Assembly (NCBI RefSeq): GCF_002902405.1
Contig: NZ_PPQS01000039.1
Span: 24,654-74,205 of the forward strand
DNA from: Staphylococcus schweitzeri
Lineage (GTDB): Bacteria; Bacillota; Bacilli; Staphylococcales; Staphylococcaceae
Direction: 5' to 3'
Length of the DNA stretch: 49,552 nucleotides
The notes under the pieces are model-generated. The model was given only the letters and a program-made list of their open reading frames with translations, was not told the origin of the DNA and did no database searches. A program made the position numbers and the translations under genes. This document shows, piece by piece, positions 1-7,477 of this stretch; the stretch's first letter is position 1, and each line of letters starts with the position of its first letter.

Positions 1-51
1 TTTAAATAATGAATGCTGATTAAACATTCCCTTCAACTGATAATTAATCAT
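1..51 (-). CDS. start of next gene in TOMM-type cluster (truncated by window edge)
   Basis: An open frame begins at the ATG at 51-49, which overlaps the TGA of the preceding small membrane protein (ATGA overlap), and runs to base 1 without a stop, giving 17 residues (MINYQLKGMFNQHSLFK). An AGAGG sequence lies about 8-9 bases upstream inside the preceding gene, so translation is probably coupled. In listeriolysin S clusters the gene in this position is the SagB-type nitroreductase-like dehydrogenase that oxidises azolines to azoles. That identity is inferred from position only, because 17 residues are too few to recognise a family. Confidence 0.55.
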   Translation of the reverse strand, partial: MINYQLKGMFNQHSLFK

Positions 52-341
52 TGCTTTTTACCTCTTTTGTTAGTTGCTACAAGCAATTCAAAAATGATTA
101 CTAATAATATGGACAAGGCTACACCTAAAAACATAATATTTGTTATAATTGGCTCCCCACTAACTCCATAATTGTGTATTCTGTATAAATTTAATCCTAA
201 TAAATTCACATCAAAATGCGCATAACCATTTTTATTTATAATAAAGTAACCTATTGAAATCGCGATGGCTGTGATGATGGCAGATAACACAATACCTGCT
301 AAAATTTCAATAATCACTCGCATTTCTTGTCTCTTCAACAT
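48..341 (-). CDS. small two-helix membrane protein of the TOMM cluster (LlsX position)
   Basis: A protein of about 97 residues with two hydrophobic segments, roughly residues 9-32 and 66-88, separated by a polar loop, and a basic tail (KRGKK). I chose the ATG at 341 because AGGAG lies 6-7 bases before it. An upstream ATG at 356 overlaps the permease stop codon and would add five residues. I do not recognise a family. Its place between the ABC permease and the next biosynthetic gene is that of llsX in the listeriolysin S cluster, a small membrane protein specific to such clusters, so an accessory role in export, processing or self-protection is an inference. Confidence 0.7.
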   Translation of the reverse strand: MLKRQEMRVIIEILAGIVLSAIITAIAISIGYFIINKNGYAHFDVNLLGLNLYRIHNYGVSGEPIITNIMFLGVALSILLVIIFELLVATNKRGKKQ

Positions 342-352
342 CATTATTCTCC

Positions 353-1087
353 TCATTTCTTAAACTTATAAATAAATAAACTTAAAACACTCGTCACTAT
401 GATATACAATGAATTTAATTTTAAAAATGATGCGTCCCACATACGTTCATTTGTCCAAATTGAATAAAAATCATTAGTAGCATATTTGATTGGCATCCAA
501 TTTCCTATTTCCTTTAAAACATGAGGGAGCTCTCCATACTGAACAAAAACACCAATAATCATATAAGTGAGAAAAAGCAATATCATTCCAAAAGGCAATA
601 AAACCTTACTCTTTCTTATTAACAAAGCTAAAAATGTTCCTATCATTAACAGAGCGATAATGTTATAAAAAATTTGGAAAAAGAAGGCTATAAAATATTG
701 CGTGTTTGGTAGAGTTAATGAGAAAAATACTTTACCAATAATGATATTTAAAATGACACTAAATATCGCTAAGAAGCAGTATGAAATAATATTAGATACG
801 ATTAAACTACTAATATTTACTTCAAAATATTTTAAGCGTTTCAGCGTCTCATTCTCAATGCTCTCACTTAACCAAATTGGAAAGCTAATAAAAGCAATCG
901 GTAGCAGTCCAATACTCGTACTAATTAAAAAATATTTATCTATAAAGTGTCTTCCATTTCCTATACTAAAATTCCCATAAGACAAAATAATAACTAATAC
1001 CATGATGATTGGAAAAATTAATGAAAAGAACACTGATATAGGAACTCTAAATTGCATTTTTATGCTTAACAAAATTTTATTTATCAT
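353..1087 (-). CDS. ABC-2 type transporter permease, SagH/LlsH-like
   Basis: A 244-residue integral membrane protein with about six hydrophobic segments (near residues 12-35, 53-73, 98-122, 132-154, 162-182 and 222-240), the layout of ABC-2 family permeases that export peptides or small molecules. The start ATG at 1087 overlaps the TGA of the ATPase gene and has a strong GGAGG six bases upstream. It pairs with the adjacent ATPase to form a transporter presumed to export the modified peptide encoded at 2007-2159, and possibly to provide immunity. Streptolysin S clusters have two permeases (SagH, SagI). Listeriolysin S has one, which fits here. Confidence 0.85.
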   Translation of the reverse strand: MINKILLSIKMQFRVPISVFFSLIFPIIMVLVIILSYGNFSIGNGRHFIDKYFLISTSIGLLPIAFISFPIWLSESIENETLKRLKYFEVNISSLIVSNIISYCFLAIFSVILNIIIGKVFFSLTLPNTQYFIAFFFQIFYNIIALLMIGTFLALLIRKSKVLLPFGMILLFLTYMIIGVFVQYGELPHVLKEIGNWMPIKYATNDFYSIWTNERMWDASFLKLNSLYIIVTSVLSLFIYKFKK

Positions 1088-1947
1088 TTTTCCTCCAAAG
1101 TTGATATTAAATATGTTGAGTATATATTTTGCATGTTTATTTTAAATTCTATTTTTCGTTCATTTAATATATTAATAACGTCATTCATTTGCTCTTTATT
1201 GTGGGTAACAACCTTAGCATTAAAATATACATCGGCATTTATTTTTTCAATATCATCTCTAACTAGATAATCTAATTCTTGATTCACTATTTCAATCAAC
1301 GCATAGTGATAAAATTTTGAGAAAAATTGATCTATACTGCCGTAAAACAATAATGCTCCTTTATCTAAAATGATTAATTTATTCGCCCAATTTTCAACCT
1401 CATCAAAGTAATGCGTAATTTTAATTACTGCTTTATTTTGGGTGATTTCTTTAGTTTTCTGTAATAAATTTTGTCTTTTTTCATAGTCTAATCCAGATGT
1501 CAATTCATCAAATATGTATAACTTTTTTTGTTTATTTAATACTAATCCTACAGTTAAGCGCTTTTGCTCCCCCAAGGATAAATCTTTAACAAATTTATTT
1601 ATAAGTTGTTCTAAAGAGAAAGCTTTCGTAAATGCTTTAAATTGTTTACTTCGTTTGCTATAAGCTGTTACTAAATAAATTAATTCATGCACTTTGATTA
1701 AATCCCCATACTTATTCTCTTGAAAAACAATCCCTATATCTTTAGAACTTAGCTTTCTATCAATAACGCCGCTGTAATTTATCTCATTTAACAAACAATT
1801 AATCAAAGTAGTTTTTCCCGCGCCATTTTTCCCAATCAGTGCTATTTTATCTTCACAATAAATATTTATAGTACTATTATTAAGGTTTAGAATTTTTCTA
1901 TTATTAATATCAACTTTTAAATTCTTAATAGTCATTAAACTTTCCAT
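1084..1947 (-). CDS. ABC transporter ATP-binding protein, SagG/LlsG-like
   Basis: A 287-residue nucleotide-binding subunit. Visible motifs, counted from the chosen ATG, are Walker A GKNGAGKTT at 39-47, Q-loop glutamine at 76, signature LSLGE at 123-127, Walker B LYIFDE with the catalytic glutamate at 148, the D-loop SGLD and switch histidine 179. The C-terminal third (about 215-287) is a variable extension. The start at 1947 follows AAGGTGAG. The frame stays open further upstream, but no better start is seen there. The gene begins 60 bases after the precursor peptide gene, separated by a hairpin, and overlaps the permease by four bases. Expected to power export of the cysteine-rich peptide. 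Confidence 0.88.
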   Translation of the reverse strand: MESLMTIKNLKVDINNRKILNLNNSTINIYCEDKIALIGKNGAGKTTLINCLLNEINYSGVIDRKLSSKDIGIVFQENKYGDLIKVHELIYLVTAYSKRSKQFKAFTKAFSLEQLINKFVKDLSLGEQKRLTVGLVLNKQKKLYIFDELTSGLDYEKRQNLLQKTKEITQNKAVIKITHYFDEVENWANKLIILDKGALLFYGSIDQFFSKFYHYALIEIVNQELDYLVRDDIEKINADVYFNAKVVTHNKEQMNDVINILNERKIEFKINMQNIYSTYLISTLEEK

Positions 1948-1969
1948 ACACTCACCTTTCAAATTTGGA

Positions 1970-1997
1970 AAAGCTTGATCTAAATAGACCAAGCTTT
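1970..1997 (-). terminator. hairpin between precursor and transporter genes (attenuator candidate)
   Basis: An 11-bp inverted repeat, AAAGCTTGATC (1970-1980) and GACCAAGCTTT (1987-1997), with a six-base loop and one G-U pair in the minus-strand RNA. Only a short broken T tract follows, so it looks like a weak or partial terminator or an mRNA-end stabiliser. In the streptolysin S locus a leaky terminator after sagA keeps precursor mRNA in excess over enzyme mRNA. The same job is inferred here. Confidence 0.6.
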
Positions 1998-2006
1998 ACA
2001 TTTAAT

Positions 2007-2159
2007 TTATTGCTCTGCTGTTGAAGCACTAGTACAAGAACATGAACAGCTACAACTACATGAACAACTACAAGAGCAGCAACCTGCTGCATATTGCATC
2101 GCTTCAGAACTATTAATGTCTGAATATCCATTAATAGTATGGTTATTAATTTTCATCAT
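2007..2159 (-). CDS. streptolysin S/listeriolysin S-type (TOMM) precursor peptide
   Basis: A 50-residue peptide. Residues 1-26 form a polar leader ending MQYAAG. Residues 27-42 are CCSCSCSCSCSCSCSC, that is nine cysteines and seven serines in strict alternation after the first pair. The tail is TSASTAEQ. Strong Shine-Dalgarno AGGAGG sits at 2165-2170, five bases before the first of two adjacent ATG codons (2159 and 2156). Thiazole/oxazole-modified microcins of the streptolysin S family are made from such peptides: a YcaO-type synthetase and a dehydrogenase turn Cys/Ser/Thr of the core into azole rings. The adjacent SagG/H-like transporter and small membrane protein support this. I recall similar loci in bovine S. 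aureus RF122 and in Listeria (llsA). Product activity (cytolysin or bacteriocin) cannot be told from sequence. Confidence 0.88.
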   Translation of the reverse strand: MMKINNHTINGYSDINSSEAMQYAAGCCSCSCSCSCSCSCSCTSASTAEQ

Positions 2160-2207
2160 ATCGACCTCCTTCCTCCTAAGAATTCATGATGTAAAATTAC
2201 TATTTAT

Positions 2208-2243
2208 AAAAAATAATATATCACACAATATATTATTGGTCAA
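2208..2243 (-). promoter_or_regulatory. promoter of the precursor peptide gene
   Basis: Read on the minus strand: -35 TTGACC (2243-2238), 17-base spacer, -10 TATATT (2220-2215), a near-consensus SigA promoter. The predicted start near 2208 gives a leader of about 49 bases. A perfect 7-bp inverted repeat (AATATAT at 2215-2221 and ATATATT at 2228-2234, six bases apart) covers the -10 and half of the spacer, and could be an operator. Confidence 0.7.
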
Positions 2244-2417
2244 TCTTTTTCGTTTAAATATTTTTTGATATATAATTTATTACTTAATTAAATAATAACA
2301 TTATGATATTAAATCAAGGAAAGTCGAATAAAAAACTTTCATTATTATAGTGTATCTTTATTGATAAACAAACCCAAAGCAGTGAGTTTGGGATATAAAG
2401 TTCTTAGACAAAGTAAA

Positions 2418-2462
2418 AAAGCTGATTTCTATTAATTATTTGATAGAAATCAGCCTTTTTGA
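2418..2462. terminator. bidirectional intrinsic terminator
   Basis: A perfect 12-bp stem GCTGATTTCTAT / ATAGAAATCAGC with a ten-base AT loop, flanked by an A run on the left and a T run on the right, so it can work on both strands. It insulates the peptide cluster from the gnd side. Confidence 0.75.
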
Positions 2463-2569
2463 AATGTAATTGATACCATACAGCTTGTTGAGCATCTATT
2501 TTTTAGGGACTTTTGTCCTACTCCCTACACCGACAAAGTTAAGGATTTTAATACTTAACTTCTTTTTAA

Positions 2570-2605
2570 AAAATAAAAAAGGATAGTATCTTTCAACTAT
2601 CCTTT
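2570..2605 (-). terminator. terminator of gnd
   Basis: On the minus strand AAAGGATAGT pairs with ACTATCCTTT (arms 2578-2587 and 2596-2605 on the plus strand), followed by a long T-rich tract. It starts about ten bases after the gnd stop codon. Confidence 0.8.
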
Positions 2606-2613
2606 AATCAATA

Positions 2614-4020
2614 TTATTCTTCAATCCATTGTGTATGGAATACGCCTTCTTTATCTTTTCTTTCATAAGTATGCGCACCGAAATAGTCACGTTGAGCTTG
2701 AATTAGGTTTGCAGGTAAATCAGCTGCTCTGTAACTATCATAGTAGTTAATACTTGATGAGAATCCAGGTGTTGGTACACCATTTTGAACACCTGTTGCT
2801 ACAACGTCGCGTAATGCATTTTGGTATTCAGTTACAATATTTTTAAAGTATGGATCTAACAATAAGTTTTGTAATCCTGGATTATTATCGTAAGCATCTT
2901 TGATTTTTTGTAAGAATTGTGCACGGATAATGCAACCTTCTCTCCAAATCATAGCTAAATCACCAAGTTTTAAATTCCATTCATTATCTTCACTTGCTTT
3001 ACGCATTTGCGCGAAACCTTGTGCATAAGAACAAATTTTACTCATATATAATGCTTTACGAATATTTTCTAAAAATTCTTTTTTGTCACCATCAAATGAA
3101 GCTTTTGGACCATTTAATTCTTTAGAAGCATTCACACGTTCTTCCTTAATTGAAGAAATGAATCTTGCAAATACAGATTCAGTAATGATTGTTAATGGAA
3201 TACCTAATTCTAATGCGTTAATTGAAGTCCATTTTCCTGTACCTTTTTGACCTGCAGTATCAAGAATTTTTTCAACTAATGCTTCTTTATTTTCATCTAA
3301 TTTCATGAAAATATCACCAGTTATTTCAATTAAATAACTTTCTAATTCACCAGCATTCCAATCTTTGAACGTTTGAGCAATTTCCTCATGTGACATACCT
3401 AAAAGTTCTTTCATCATCGCATAGCTTTCTGCAATTAATTGCATATCAGCATATTCAATACCGTTGTGTACCATTTTCACATAGTGACCAGCACCATTTG
3501 GTCCAATGTAAGTAACACATGAAGCACCATCTTGAGCTTTTGCAGCAATTGCATCTAGAATATCAGCAACTTTGTTATATGCCTCTTCTTGTCCACCTGG
3601 CATTAATGAAGGGCCTGTTAATGCGCCAATTTCTCCACCAGAAACTCCCATACCAATAAAATTGATTGCACTTTCAGCTAAAGCTTTATTACGTCTAATT
3701 GTATCTTGATAGTTTGTATTACCACCATCAATTAAAATATCTCCATCATCTAATAAAGGTAACAAACTATCAATCGTTGCATCCGTAGCTTTACCTGCTT
3801 GAACCATTAATAAAATTTTACGTGGTTTTTCTAAAGAATTAACAAATTCTTCCAATGAATACGTTGGATGAATATTTTTCCCTTTTGATTCTTCAACCAT
3901 TAAATCAGTTTTTTCACTTGAGCGGTTAAATACAGATACACTATATCCGCGTGATTCAATATTCCAAGCTAGGTTTTTACCCATAACGGCTAAACCAATA
4001 ACTCCAATTTGTTGTGTCAT
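2614..4020 (-). CDS. gnd: 6-phosphogluconate dehydrogenase, decarboxylating
   Basis: A 468-residue enzyme of the oxidative pentose phosphate pathway. It converts 6-phosphogluconate and NADP+ to ribulose 5-phosphate, CO2 and NADPH in the cytoplasm. The N-terminal Rossmann fold opens with GVIGLAVMG (residues 6-14). The substrate-binding signature [17 protein letters not shown] lies near 128-144 and the catalytic lysine segment [13 protein letters not shown] near 178-190. The all-alpha C-terminal dimerisation domain ends with the conserved [10 protein letters not shown] segment. Length is normal for the family. The gene has its own terminator. The peptidase gene upstream ends only 67 bases away. 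Confidence 0.96.
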   Translation of the reverse strand: MTQQIGVIGLAVMGKNLAWNIESRGYSVSVFNRSSEKTDLMVEESKGKNIHPTYSLEEFVNSLEKPRKILLMVQAGKATDATIDSLLPLLDDGDILIDGGNTNYQDTIRRNKALAESAINFIGMGVSGGEIGALTGPSLMPGGQEEAYNKVADILDAIAAKAQDGASCVTYIGPNGAGHYVKMVHNGIEYADMQLIAESYAMMKELLGMSHEEIAQTFKDWNAGELESYLIEITGDIFMKLDENKEALVEKILDTAGQKGTGKWTSINALELGIPLTIITESVFARFISSIKEERVNASKELNGPKASFDGDKKEFLENIRKALYMSKICSYAQGFAQMRKASEDNEWNLKLGDLAMIWREGCIIRAQFLQKIKDAYDNNPGLQNLLLDPYFKNIVTEYQNALRDVVATGVQNGVPTPGFSSSINYYDSYRAADLPANLIQAQRDYFGAHTYERKDKEGVFHTQWIEE

Positions 4021-4087
4021 ATTACTTACCTCACTTGTTGATTTTTCATTAGTATTGTATCACAAAATAGACATACACTACACTAAA

Positions 4088-5221
4088 TCATTTCGATTGT
4101 CGCGCAACTATTTTGATTATTTCTAACACTTGACTTGCAAGCAAGTTCAATGATTTAATCGGCATTCTCTCATTTGTAGTATGGATTTTTTCATAACCCA
4201 CTCCTAAAATGACAGATGGAATACCAAATGTATTAATAATGCTGCCGTCTGAACCTCCACCAGAAATAATTGTATTTGCAGATAATCCTAAATTACGAGC
4301 ACTCTCTTGAGCAATTTTAACAACCGCTTCATCGTCATTTATTTTAAATCCTGGATAACTTTGTTCAACCGATACTATCGCTTTACCACCTAATTCACTT
4401 GCAGTGTTTTCAAATACGTCTGTCATATGTTTGACCTGTGTTTTTATTCTTTCTGGATCGTGAGAACGTGCCTCTGCTTCTAAAATAACTTCATCCGCTA
4501 CAATATTAGTAGCTGAGCCACCATGGAATTTACCGATGTTGGCTGTTGTTAACTCATCAACTTGACCTAATTTCATTCTATTGATTGCTTTTGCTGCAAT
4601 ATTAATTGCACTAATGCCTTCTTTCGGCGTACTTGCATGTGCAGTTTTTCCAACAATTTTAGCTGATATTAACATTTGTGTTGGCGCCCCTACAACCGTT
4701 GTACCTACGTCTGCACTCGCGTCAATTGCATAACCAAAATCAGCATCTAACAATTGCGGTTTTAATTGTTTAGCTCCCACTAACCCTGATTCTTCCCCTA
4801 CAGTAATCACAAATTGAATTTGTCCATGTGGTAAGCTATGTTCTTGAATAACTTGTAAAACTTCAAATATAGCCGCTAATCCAGCCTTATCATCTGCCCC
4901 TAAAATAGTTGTACCATCAGAATATATGTATCCATCTTCTTTTACAATTGGCTTTACATTAATTGCGGGTATAACAGTATCAATATGACTAGTAAAATAT
5001 AATTTCGGTGCTACCCCTTCTTCGATAGTACTTTCCAATGTGCATACTAGATTATTTGCGCCTAATTTCGGATGATTACTTGCATTATCTTCCTTTACAT
5101 CCAGTCCTAATGATTTAAATTTTTCTTTTAAAATAGGTTGAATGATTTCTTCATGCCCTGTTTCAGAATCAATTTGTACTAATTCTAAAAATGTATTTAA
5201 CAATCTTTGTTTGTTAATCAT
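4088..5221 (-). CDS. M20 family tripeptidase, PepT-like
   Basis: A 377-residue metallopeptidase of the M20 family. Zinc-site motifs are visible: SHIDTV (about 78-83) with a histidine and aspartate ligand, GADDKAG (about 108-114) with the bridging aspartate, and GEESGLVGA (about 142-150) with the catalytic glutamate pair. A dimerisation domain lies between about 180 and 295, and GGGSDGS and the C-terminal histidine (KIHTTNE) complete the site. PepT-like enzymes remove N-terminal residues from tripeptides in the cytoplasm. The exact substrate is not known. Gene order gnd, pepT-like, prli42-like resembles Listeria, as I recall it. The upstream promoter region is shared with the divergent miniprotein gene. 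Confidence 0.9.
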   Translation of the reverse strand: MINKQRLLNTFLELVQIDSETGHEEIIQPILKEKFKSLGLDVKEDNASNHPKLGANNLVCTLESTIEEGVAPKLYFTSHIDTVIPAINVKPIVKEDGYIYSDGTTILGADDKAGLAAIFEVLQVIQEHSLPHGQIQFVITVGEESGLVGAKQLKPQLLDADFGYAIDASADVGTTVVGAPTQMLISAKIVGKTAHASTPKEGISAINIAAKAINRMKLGQVDELTTANIGKFHGGSATNIVADEVILEAEARSHDPERIKTQVKHMTDVFENTASELGGKAIVSVEQSYPGFKINDDEAVVKIAQESARNLGLSANTIISGGGSDGSIINTFGIPSVILGVGYEKIHTTNERMPIKSLNLLASQVLEIIKIVARQSK

Positions 5222-5575
5222 ATTAACGCCCCTTTTAACTTAGAAATTTCTGTTAAAACTTCAGATACAATTTGTCAGTATGTAACGTTAAATTATATAC
5301 AAATGAGTAATCGATTAATTGTTCAATTGAATATTGATATTGTATAACGTTAGCTCCGGTTTAAATTTATAATATAATTGTAACTTAAATAAAGCATTGT
5401 CAAAAATATATTGATTGCATTTTCAAAGGTATCGTATAATGAGGAAAATGACATAAGTAGAAATGGCTAACTTTTTATTAATTTCTAACATTTGATTTAG
5501 AAATAACCTTTCAAGGTTTACGGCTTATGTCTTAGTTAAAATTAAGAAAGCATATTTATTTGGAGGCAATCAAAA
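5222..5575. other. divergent intergenic region with structured leader
   Basis: This 354-base stretch carries the promoter and about 130-base leader of the plus-strand miniprotein gene and presumably the promoter of the minus-strand peptidase. The leader contains ACATAAG (5451-5457) facing CTTATGT (about 5524-5530), a nested ATTTCTA/TAGAAAT pair and a small hairpin AACCTTTCAAGGTT. No open frame in it looks real. Confidence 0.5.
5411..5440 (+). promoter_or_regulatory. promoter of the Prli42-like gene
   Basis: TTGATT (5411-5416), 18-base spacer, TATAAT (5435-5440). Transcription would begin near 5447. Confidence 0.65.
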
Positions 5576-5668
5576 ATGCAAAATAAAGTTTTAAGAATCA
5601 TCATCATCGTTTTGCTTGTATCAGTCGTATTGGCTTTATTATTAACTAGTTTAATTCCTATCTTATAA
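5576..5668 (+). CDS. Prli42-like stressosome-associated membrane miniprotein
   Basis: A 30-residue peptide: a basic N-terminus MQNKVLR followed by one hydrophobic helix up to the C-terminus. GGAGG at 5562-5566 lies nine bases before the ATG, and a promoter and a terminator flank the gene, so it is a real transcription unit despite its size. Prli42 of Listeria is a 31-residue protein of the same layout that anchors the stressosome to the membrane, and I recall it lying next to a peptidase and gnd there, as here. S. aureus-group bacteria lack a full stressosome of the Listeria type, so the role here may differ. Confidence 0.75.
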   Translation: MQNKVLRIIIIVLLVSVVLALLLTSLIPIL

Positions 5669-5703
5669 TTTAGTCCTACATAATTTATATAGTAATAAAA
5701 ACA

Positions 5704-5793
5704 AAAATCCATCCGTTATGATCAAAAACCTTAAAGTTAGCGTATTTAACGCATACTTTTTTGGCAAATGTCATTCGGATGGATTAATTTTTT
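5704..5793. terminator. bidirectional terminator
   Basis: AATCCATCCG (5706-5715) pairs with CGGATGGATT (5776-5785). An inner hairpin around GCGTATTTAACGC lies in the loop. A T run follows on the plus strand and an A run precedes the stem, so it may serve the miniprotein gene and the convergent membrane protein gene. Confidence 0.7.
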
Positions 5794-6772
5794 AACTCAC
5801 TTCACTATGCATTTTTAAAGAGCCAAATTGTGATTTAATTTGAAGATACTCTTCTAATTCATTTAATATTTGAATAATGCTAGCTCGTGAATTTAATGCT
5901 TTGTGTGACGTGGGCAATGGTAGTTCATTTAATTTCAAACGAATTTCGTATAAATTGTGCAATCGCATTGCTGTATAATCATTACTGTTTACATTTTGAC
6001 CTATTTCTTTTAATAAGCTTGACACATCTTTTAAAAGCGGGTCTTTATGACAAATACTTTCTATGAGTGATTTCATTCTCGTCAACAATTCTACTTGTTC
6101 TTCTCGCATGTCAAAATAATGATAATATGAATTTTCATTTCTAACAAAATGATTTTTTACATCTCGGAATGCGATTGATTTTGCTTTTTTAATATTAAGC
6201 AATAAGGCTTCAAATTCAATTGCAATGGTATCTTCATATTTTTCACAAATATAACTATATTTATTAAAAATATCTGCAATTTGCTGTTCTATTTTACATT
6301 TATATTCATCCAACTGTTTATCTAAACTTGGCATCATTAAATTCATTATAAATGCTATACTTAGACCGATTAAAAGTAATAACGTTTCATTCACAATCAA
6401 ATGTGCATCAATCGACTTCGCATTAAATATATGCAGTAAAATGACACAACTAGTAATTACACCTTCTTGAACCTTTAAGACGACAGTTAAAGGTATAAAT
6501 AATAATACGATTAACCCCAACACTATAGGACTTTGACCTAATAAACTAAAAATCGCTGAACCTAAAAACAATACTAAAAAGCACGACACTAATCTAGAAA
6601 TAATCGCTTGTAGCGAATGTACTTTTGTATGTTTGATACATAAAACGACTAATATGGCGCTCGAAGCATAATTATCTAAACCAATGAGCTTACTTAAAAT
6701 TACACCAAGCGTCATACCCACTGCTGTTTTTATTGTTCTAAATCCAATCTTATAAGGATTTAACTTTAACAT
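5792..6772 (-). CDS. aromatic acid exporter family (ArAE/DUF939) membrane protein
   Basis: A 326-residue protein. The N-terminal half (residues about 1-150) carries six hydrophobic segments in the pattern of the ArAE-type family (B. subtilis YqjA/YgaE group). The C-terminal half (about 155-326) is charged, helical and cytoplasmic, with coiled-coil tendency. Such proteins are thought to be exporters of aromatic carboxylic acids, but the substrate of the Firmicutes members is not established. The gene lies 13 bases after brxB, so the two may be co-transcribed. The terminator at 5704-5793 ends it. Confidence 0.8.
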   Translation of the reverse strand: MLKLNPYKIGFRTIKTAVGMTLGVILSKLIGLDNYASSAILVVLCIKHTKVHSLQAIISRLVSCFLVLFLGSAIFSLLGQSPIVLGLIVLLFIPLTVVLKVQEGVITSCVILLHIFNAKSIDAHLIVNETLLLLIGLSIAFIMNLMMPSLDKQLDEYKCKIEQQIADIFNKYSYICEKYEDTIAIEFEALLLNIKKAKSIAFRDVKNHFVRNENSYYHYFDMREEQVELLTRMKSLIESICHKDPLLKDVSSLLKEIGQNVNSNDYTAMRLHNLYEIRLKLNELPLPTSHKALNSRASIIQILNELEEYLQIKSQFGSLKMHSEVS

Positions 6773-6785
6773 GGGTTAGTGCCTC

Positions 6786-7223
6786 TTATCTTTCTTCACA
6801 ATATTTATTAAATAATGTTTGTAATTGATTAATTACGTCCATTACATCATGACCTTCAATTTGGTGTCTTTCAATCATTTCAGTAATTTTCCCATCTTTT
6901 ATTAAAGCAAATGATGGACTTGAAGGCGCATACCCTTCAAAATAATCTCTCGCTCTTTGTGTCGCTTCTTTATCTTGACCAGCAAACACTGTCACTAATC
7001 GATCAGGTAAAACGTCATAATGTAAAGCATGAGAAGCAGCTGGTCTGGCGATACCACCTGCACAACCACATACTGAATTGATCATAACTAGTGTTGTACC
7101 TTCTTGTTTAAGAACTTGATCAACGTCTTCTGCAGTTGTTAATTGTTCATATCCTGCAGATTCTATTTCATTTCTTGCTTGTTCGACAACACCGTTCATA
7201 TATAAATCGAAATTCATGTCCAT
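6786..7223 (-). CDS. brxB: bacilliredoxin BrxB (YqiW type)
   Basis: A 145-residue protein of the YphP/YqiW family with the CGC active site at residues 52-54 followed by AGGIARPAA. It removes bacillithiol from S-bacillithiolated proteins after oxidative stress, a glutaredoxin-like job in bacteria that use bacillithiol. I chose the ATG at 7223, preceded by AGGTGA. A GTG four codons upstream at 7235 overlaps that ribosome-binding site and is unlikely. The position beside the branched-chain keto acid dehydrogenase operon is that of yqiW in Bacillus, which argues for the BrxB rather than the BrxA paralogue. Confidence 0.9.
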   Translation of the reverse strand: MDMNFDLYMNGVVEQARNEIESAGYEQLTTAEDVDQVLKQEGTTLVMINSVCGCAGGIARPAASHALHYDVLPDRLVTVFAGQDKEATQRARDYFEGYAPSSPSFALIKDGKITEMIERHQIEGHDVMDVINQLQTLFNKYCEER

Positions 7224-7425
7224 AAATCCAATCACCTATCCCTTTATATTTAAGCTATACTCATTCTACTAATTAATATCTTATTGTTCAATAAACTAAT
7301 CTGAATTGCACCTATATTTAGATACAATTTTAACAATCTATCAAACTTTCTGTCCTTTATGACAATTTTATCCAAGCTAATTTCCCTATAACTTTCGAAT
7401 TTCATTATTAATTTTCTATAAAAAA

Positions 7426-7464
7426 ACATCTACCGACAAAATAAACTATTTTGTCAGTAGATGT
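7426..7464 (-). terminator. terminator of the branched-chain keto acid dehydrogenase operon
   Basis: An 18-bp stem (arms 7426-7443 and 7447-7464) with a three-base loop and a run of T on the minus strand, 14 bases after the E2 stop codon. Confidence 0.88.
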
Positions 7465-7477
7465 CTATTATTCTATT

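Larger units (their letters stand above)
2160..2613. other. gene-free junction between peptide cluster and gnd
   Basis: Apart from the peptide promoter this 454-base stretch holds no gene that I can see. It contains a series of inverted repeats: CCCAAA/TTTGGG near 2372-2391, a 12-bp terminator-type hairpin at 2418-2462, an imperfect repeat around TAGGGAC/GTCCTA near 2504-2520, GTTAAG/CTTAAC at 2538-2559 followed by a T-rich run, and the gnd terminator. Such a pile-up at the edge of an accessory gene cluster suggests a recombination or insertion boundary, but no transposase remnant or clear direct repeat was found. Confidence 0.5.

Noticed and set aside
702..980. Plus-strand open frame of 92 codons inside the permease gene
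   Set aside because: Antisense shadow of an AT-rich membrane protein gene. No ribosome-binding site or promoter.
2034..2081. The Cys-Ser run as a meaningless trinucleotide-type repeat
   Set aside because: Codons for both residues vary (TGT/TGC, AGT/AGC/TCA/TCT), there is a strong ribosome-binding site and promoter, and a matching transporter operon follows, so the peptide pattern is selected rather than a DNA slippage product.
5449..5457. Two-codon upstream frame ATGACATAA in the miniprotein leader
   Set aside because: No ribosome-binding site at proper distance and it lies at the predicted transcript start.
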